A DNA stretch of 7,205 nt from Chryseobacterium gleum. Lineage in GTDB: Bacteria > Bacteroidota > Bacteroidia > Flavobacteriales_D > Sanyastnellaceae. Both the position numbers and the translations under genes were made by a program. Of this stretch, positions 5,538 to 7,205 are shown piece by piece; the first letter of the stretch is position 1, and every line of letters starts with the position of its first letter. Location: contig CAMCUG010000073.1 in assembly GCA_945878835.1 (NCBI GenBank), positions 1-7,205 on the forward strand, in the 5' to 3' direction. The notes beneath the pieces are model-generated. The model was not told the DNA's origin, did not search any database, and saw only the letters and a list, made by a program, of their open reading frames with translations.

Positions 5538-6515
5538 TTAGTGATTTAATAGCCACGCAAAAATAAGAGGAGCAACAATAGTTGCGTCACTTTCAATAAT
5601 AAATTTAGGAGTGTGAATATCTAGTTTACCCCAAGTAATTTTTTCATTTGGAACAGCACCGCTGTATGAACCGTAACTGGTTGTACTGTCTGAAATCTGA
5701 CAGAAGTAACCCCAAAATGGAATGTCGTGCATTTCCATATCTTGATAAAGCATAGGCACCACGCAAATAGGAAAGTCACCCGCAATACCTCCACCAATTT
5801 GGAAAAAACCAACGCCTTTTCCACCTGAATTCTTGGTGTACCAATCAGCTAACCACATCATGTATTCAATTCCACTTTTCATAGTGGTCGGCTGAATTTC
5901 ACCTTTGATGCAATAACTCGCGAAAATATTTCCCATGGTGCTATCTTCCCATCCTGGACAAATGATCGGAAGGTTGGCCTCTGCAGCAGCAATCATCCAT
6001 GAGTTCTTCGGATCAATTTGGTAGTACTGCTCCAACACACCACTCAATATCATTTTGTACATAAACTCATGCGGAAAGTAACGCTCTCCTTTTGCTTGCG
6101 CATCTGCCCAAAGTGCATGAATATGTTTTTGCAATCTTCTGAATGCTTCTTCTTCTGGGATGCACGTGTCAGTCACACGATTCAATCCACGCTCTAACAA
6201 TCCCCATTCCTCTTGCGGAGTTAAATCTCTGTAGTTCGGTACTCGCTCGTAATGGTCGTGAGCCACCAAATTCATAAGGTCTTCTTCCAAGTTCGCTCCT
6301 GTGCATGAAATGATATCCACCTTTCCAGCGCGAATCATTTCTGCTAATGAAATACCGAGCTCCGCAGTTGACATAGCTCCTGCAAGCGTAATCATCATTT
6401 TGCCACCTTCCGTTAAGTGTGCTTCGTAACCTTTGGCTGCGTCAACCAAAGCTGCAGAGTTGAAGTGCAAATAATTGCTCTCCATAAACTCACGCATTGT
6501 AGAATATTTTCCCAT
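5538..6515 (-). CDS. Deoxyhypusine-synthase family protein (bacterial DHS-like, probable polyamine enzyme)
   Basis: The 325-residue protein has the whole DHS fold signature. The NAD-binding start is LAGAMSTAELG (residues 44-54), followed by VDIISCTGANLEEDL (66-80), ICPGWEDSTMGN (185-196), the glycine-rich FFQIGGGIAGDFP (237-249) and the active-site segment GSYSGAVPNEKITWGKL (282-298). Lys297 aligns with the catalytic lysine (human Lys329) that carries the aminobutyl group from spermidine; Trp295, Glu291 and Asp191 of the spermidine pocket are also kept. In eukaryotes and archaea this family modifies eIF5A/aIF5A, which bacteria lack. Bacterial members are therefore thought to transfer the group to a small amine, as in homospermidine-type polyamine synthesis; the exact substrate is unknown. 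Two pocket residues differ from human DHS (see findings). A 91-base spacer with an inverted repeat lies upstream, and the acidic-protein gene follows after 16 bases. Confidence 0.9.
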   Translation of the reverse strand: MGKYSTMREFMESNYLHFNSAALVDAAKGYEAHLTEGGKMMITLAGAMSTAELGISLAEMIRAGKVDIISCTGANLEEDLMNLVAHDHYERVPNYRDLTPQEEWGLLERGLNRVTDTCIPEEEAFRRLQKHIHALWADAQAKGERYFPHEFMYKMILSGVLEQYYQIDPKNSWMIAAAEANLPIICPGWEDSTMGNIFASYCIKGEIQPTTMKSGIEYMMWLADWYTKNSGGKGVGFFQIGGGIAGDFPICVVPMLYQDMEMHDIPFWGYFCQISDSTTSYGSYSGAVPNEKITWGKLDIHTPKFIIESDATIVAPLIFAWLLNH

Positions 6516-6525
6516 AGTGTTTGCG

Positions 6526-6549
6526 AAATTCGAACATCAATTCGAATTT
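6526..6549. promoter_or_regulatory. Perfect 9-bp inverted repeat ahead of the DHS-like gene
   Basis: AAATTCGAA (6526-6534) and TTCGAATTT (6541-6549) are exact reverse complements separated by six bases, and each arm contains the palindrome TTCGAA. The element ends 10 bases before the start codon at 6515. It could be a dimeric repressor's operator or a hairpin in the 5' leader; the sequence alone does not decide. I see no clear promoter boxes in this 91-base gap. Confidence 0.4.
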
Positions 6550-6606
6550 TCAATAAAAAAGTTTATGATTTTTTTAGGGTCGGAATGTTGAAAGATAGTT
6601 AGACGT

Positions 6607-7205
6607 TTATCCCAATGTTCTTTCGGTACGCTCATTCACCAATTTCACAATATGACGAATGGTTCGACGCTTAATGATCCGCTCCAAATCCTTGTCGGTT
6701 CCTTCGTTGACGAGGTATTGAAATTTGAATTTCACGAGTTCACTGGTTACGGCAAACACTTTTAAATTGTATGACCCCGGTTTGATGTTCGATTGAAATT
6801 CGTTCATGCCTTCAATAATCTCGCTTTCGAGCGCCACAACGTCATTAATTGCGAGAATATCAATCTCGAAATCGAGACTGGTTTTCTTTATTTCTCTGCG
6901 GGTATAGTTAACAATATCTGAACTGAATACAACGCTGTTCGGAATGTAAATAAGATCGTCGTCTTCGTTAATTATATGAACGCTAGAAAGCGTAATGTCT
7001 TGAATCTTTCCTTTGTGAAGACCAATAGATACCTCATCTCCAATATTCACTACTCGGGCAAAGGTCATGTACATTCCATTGATGAAATTCGAAATATAGT
7101 CTTTCGCTATCAAGACAATCGCCGCTGCTAAAAGCGACAAGGTTGTCAGTGCTTTTTCCAAGGAAATGTCTAACACGGCAAGAAGCAGAAGACCGGCGTA
7201 TAGCG
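6607..7205 (-). CDS. MscS-family mechanosensitive ion channel, C-terminal part (cut by window edge)
   Basis: The frame is open from the right edge to the stop at 6607-6609 and gives 198 residues of a longer protein. It begins with the end of a hydrophobic helix, then the pore-helix region LLAAAIVLIAKDYISNFING. Next comes the MscS beta-domain signature: RVVNIGDEVSIGLHKGKIQD, LSSVHIINEDDDLIYIPNS and NYTRRE. The remaining 110 or so residues form the cytoplasmic alpha/beta vestibule. Such channels sit in the inner membrane and open under tension to release solutes after hypo-osmotic shock. An in-frame GTG at 7176 is not the real start because coding continues upstream (LYAGLLLLA) to the window edge. 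The protein stops with RTERTLG. It is 91 bases upstream of the DHS-like gene on the same strand; whether they are co-transcribed is unclear. Confidence 0.93.
   Translation of the reverse strand, partial: LYAGLLLLAVLDISLEKALTTLSLLAAAIVLIAKDYISNFINGMYMTFARVVNIGDEVSIGLHKGKIQDITLSSVHIINEDDDLIYIPNSVVFSSDIVNYTRREIKKTSLDFEIDILAINDVVALESEIIEGMNEFQSNIKPGSYNLKVFAVTSELVKFKFQYLVNEGTDKDLERIIKRRTIRHIVKLVNERTERTLG

Noticed and set aside
5621..5824. Second minus-strand frame inside the DHS-like gene
   Set aside because: It is an out-of-frame reading of a clear, intact coding gene and has no family features.

Overview
The window looks like chromosomal DNA of a member of the Bacteroidota, probably a free-living aerobic, Flavobacteriales-like organism. 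Three things point there: a secreted protein with a signal peptide and a type IX secretion (Por) C-terminal sorting tail; start codons with no Shine-Dalgarno sequence in front of them; and a deoxyhypusine-synthase-family gene of the kind found in this phylum. The species cannot be named from this window.

Layout, left to right. Bases 2-319 (minus) hold the N-terminal third of a family 2 glycosyltransferase that runs off the left edge. It lies 17 bases downstream of recR (337-951, minus), the recombination mediator. A 90-base divergent spacer separates recR from a sodium:solute symporter-family transporter (1042-2535, plus). The last codons of the transporter lie inside a 36-bp sequence that is repeated perfectly 40 bp further on, followed by a degenerate third copy or hairpin. 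The transporter then converges on a tightly packed minus-strand block, paaB-paaC-paaD (4136 down to 2607). These encode three of the subunits or maturation factors of phenylacetyl-CoA epoxidase. The catalytic subunit gene paaA and the reductase gene paaE are not in the window.

Upstream of paaB, a 154-base gap leads to a secreted, cysteine-rich, Kazal-type protein (4291-5100, minus) with two duplicated Kazal modules around a middle six-cysteine module. A strong intrinsic terminator (about 5143-5169) separates it from the next minus-strand unit. That unit is a deoxyhypusine-synthase-like protein (5538-6515) followed 16 bases later by a small protein with a very acidic tail (5174-5521). A perfect 9-bp inverted repeat lies just ahead of the deoxyhypusine-synthase-like gene. 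The right edge holds the C-terminal part of an MscS-family mechanosensitive channel (6607-7205, minus).

Functional links are limited. paaBCD form a clear aerobic phenylacetate-catabolism operon, and the DHS-like gene with the acidic protein probably forms a two-gene transcription unit. The remainder is a mix of housekeeping, envelope and secretion genes. I see no RNA genes, CRISPR array, insertion sequence or phage genes. The points most worth a second look are the repeat that forms the symporter's C-terminus, the epoxidase operon without its catalytic gene, and the altered polyamine-site residues of the DHS-like enzyme.
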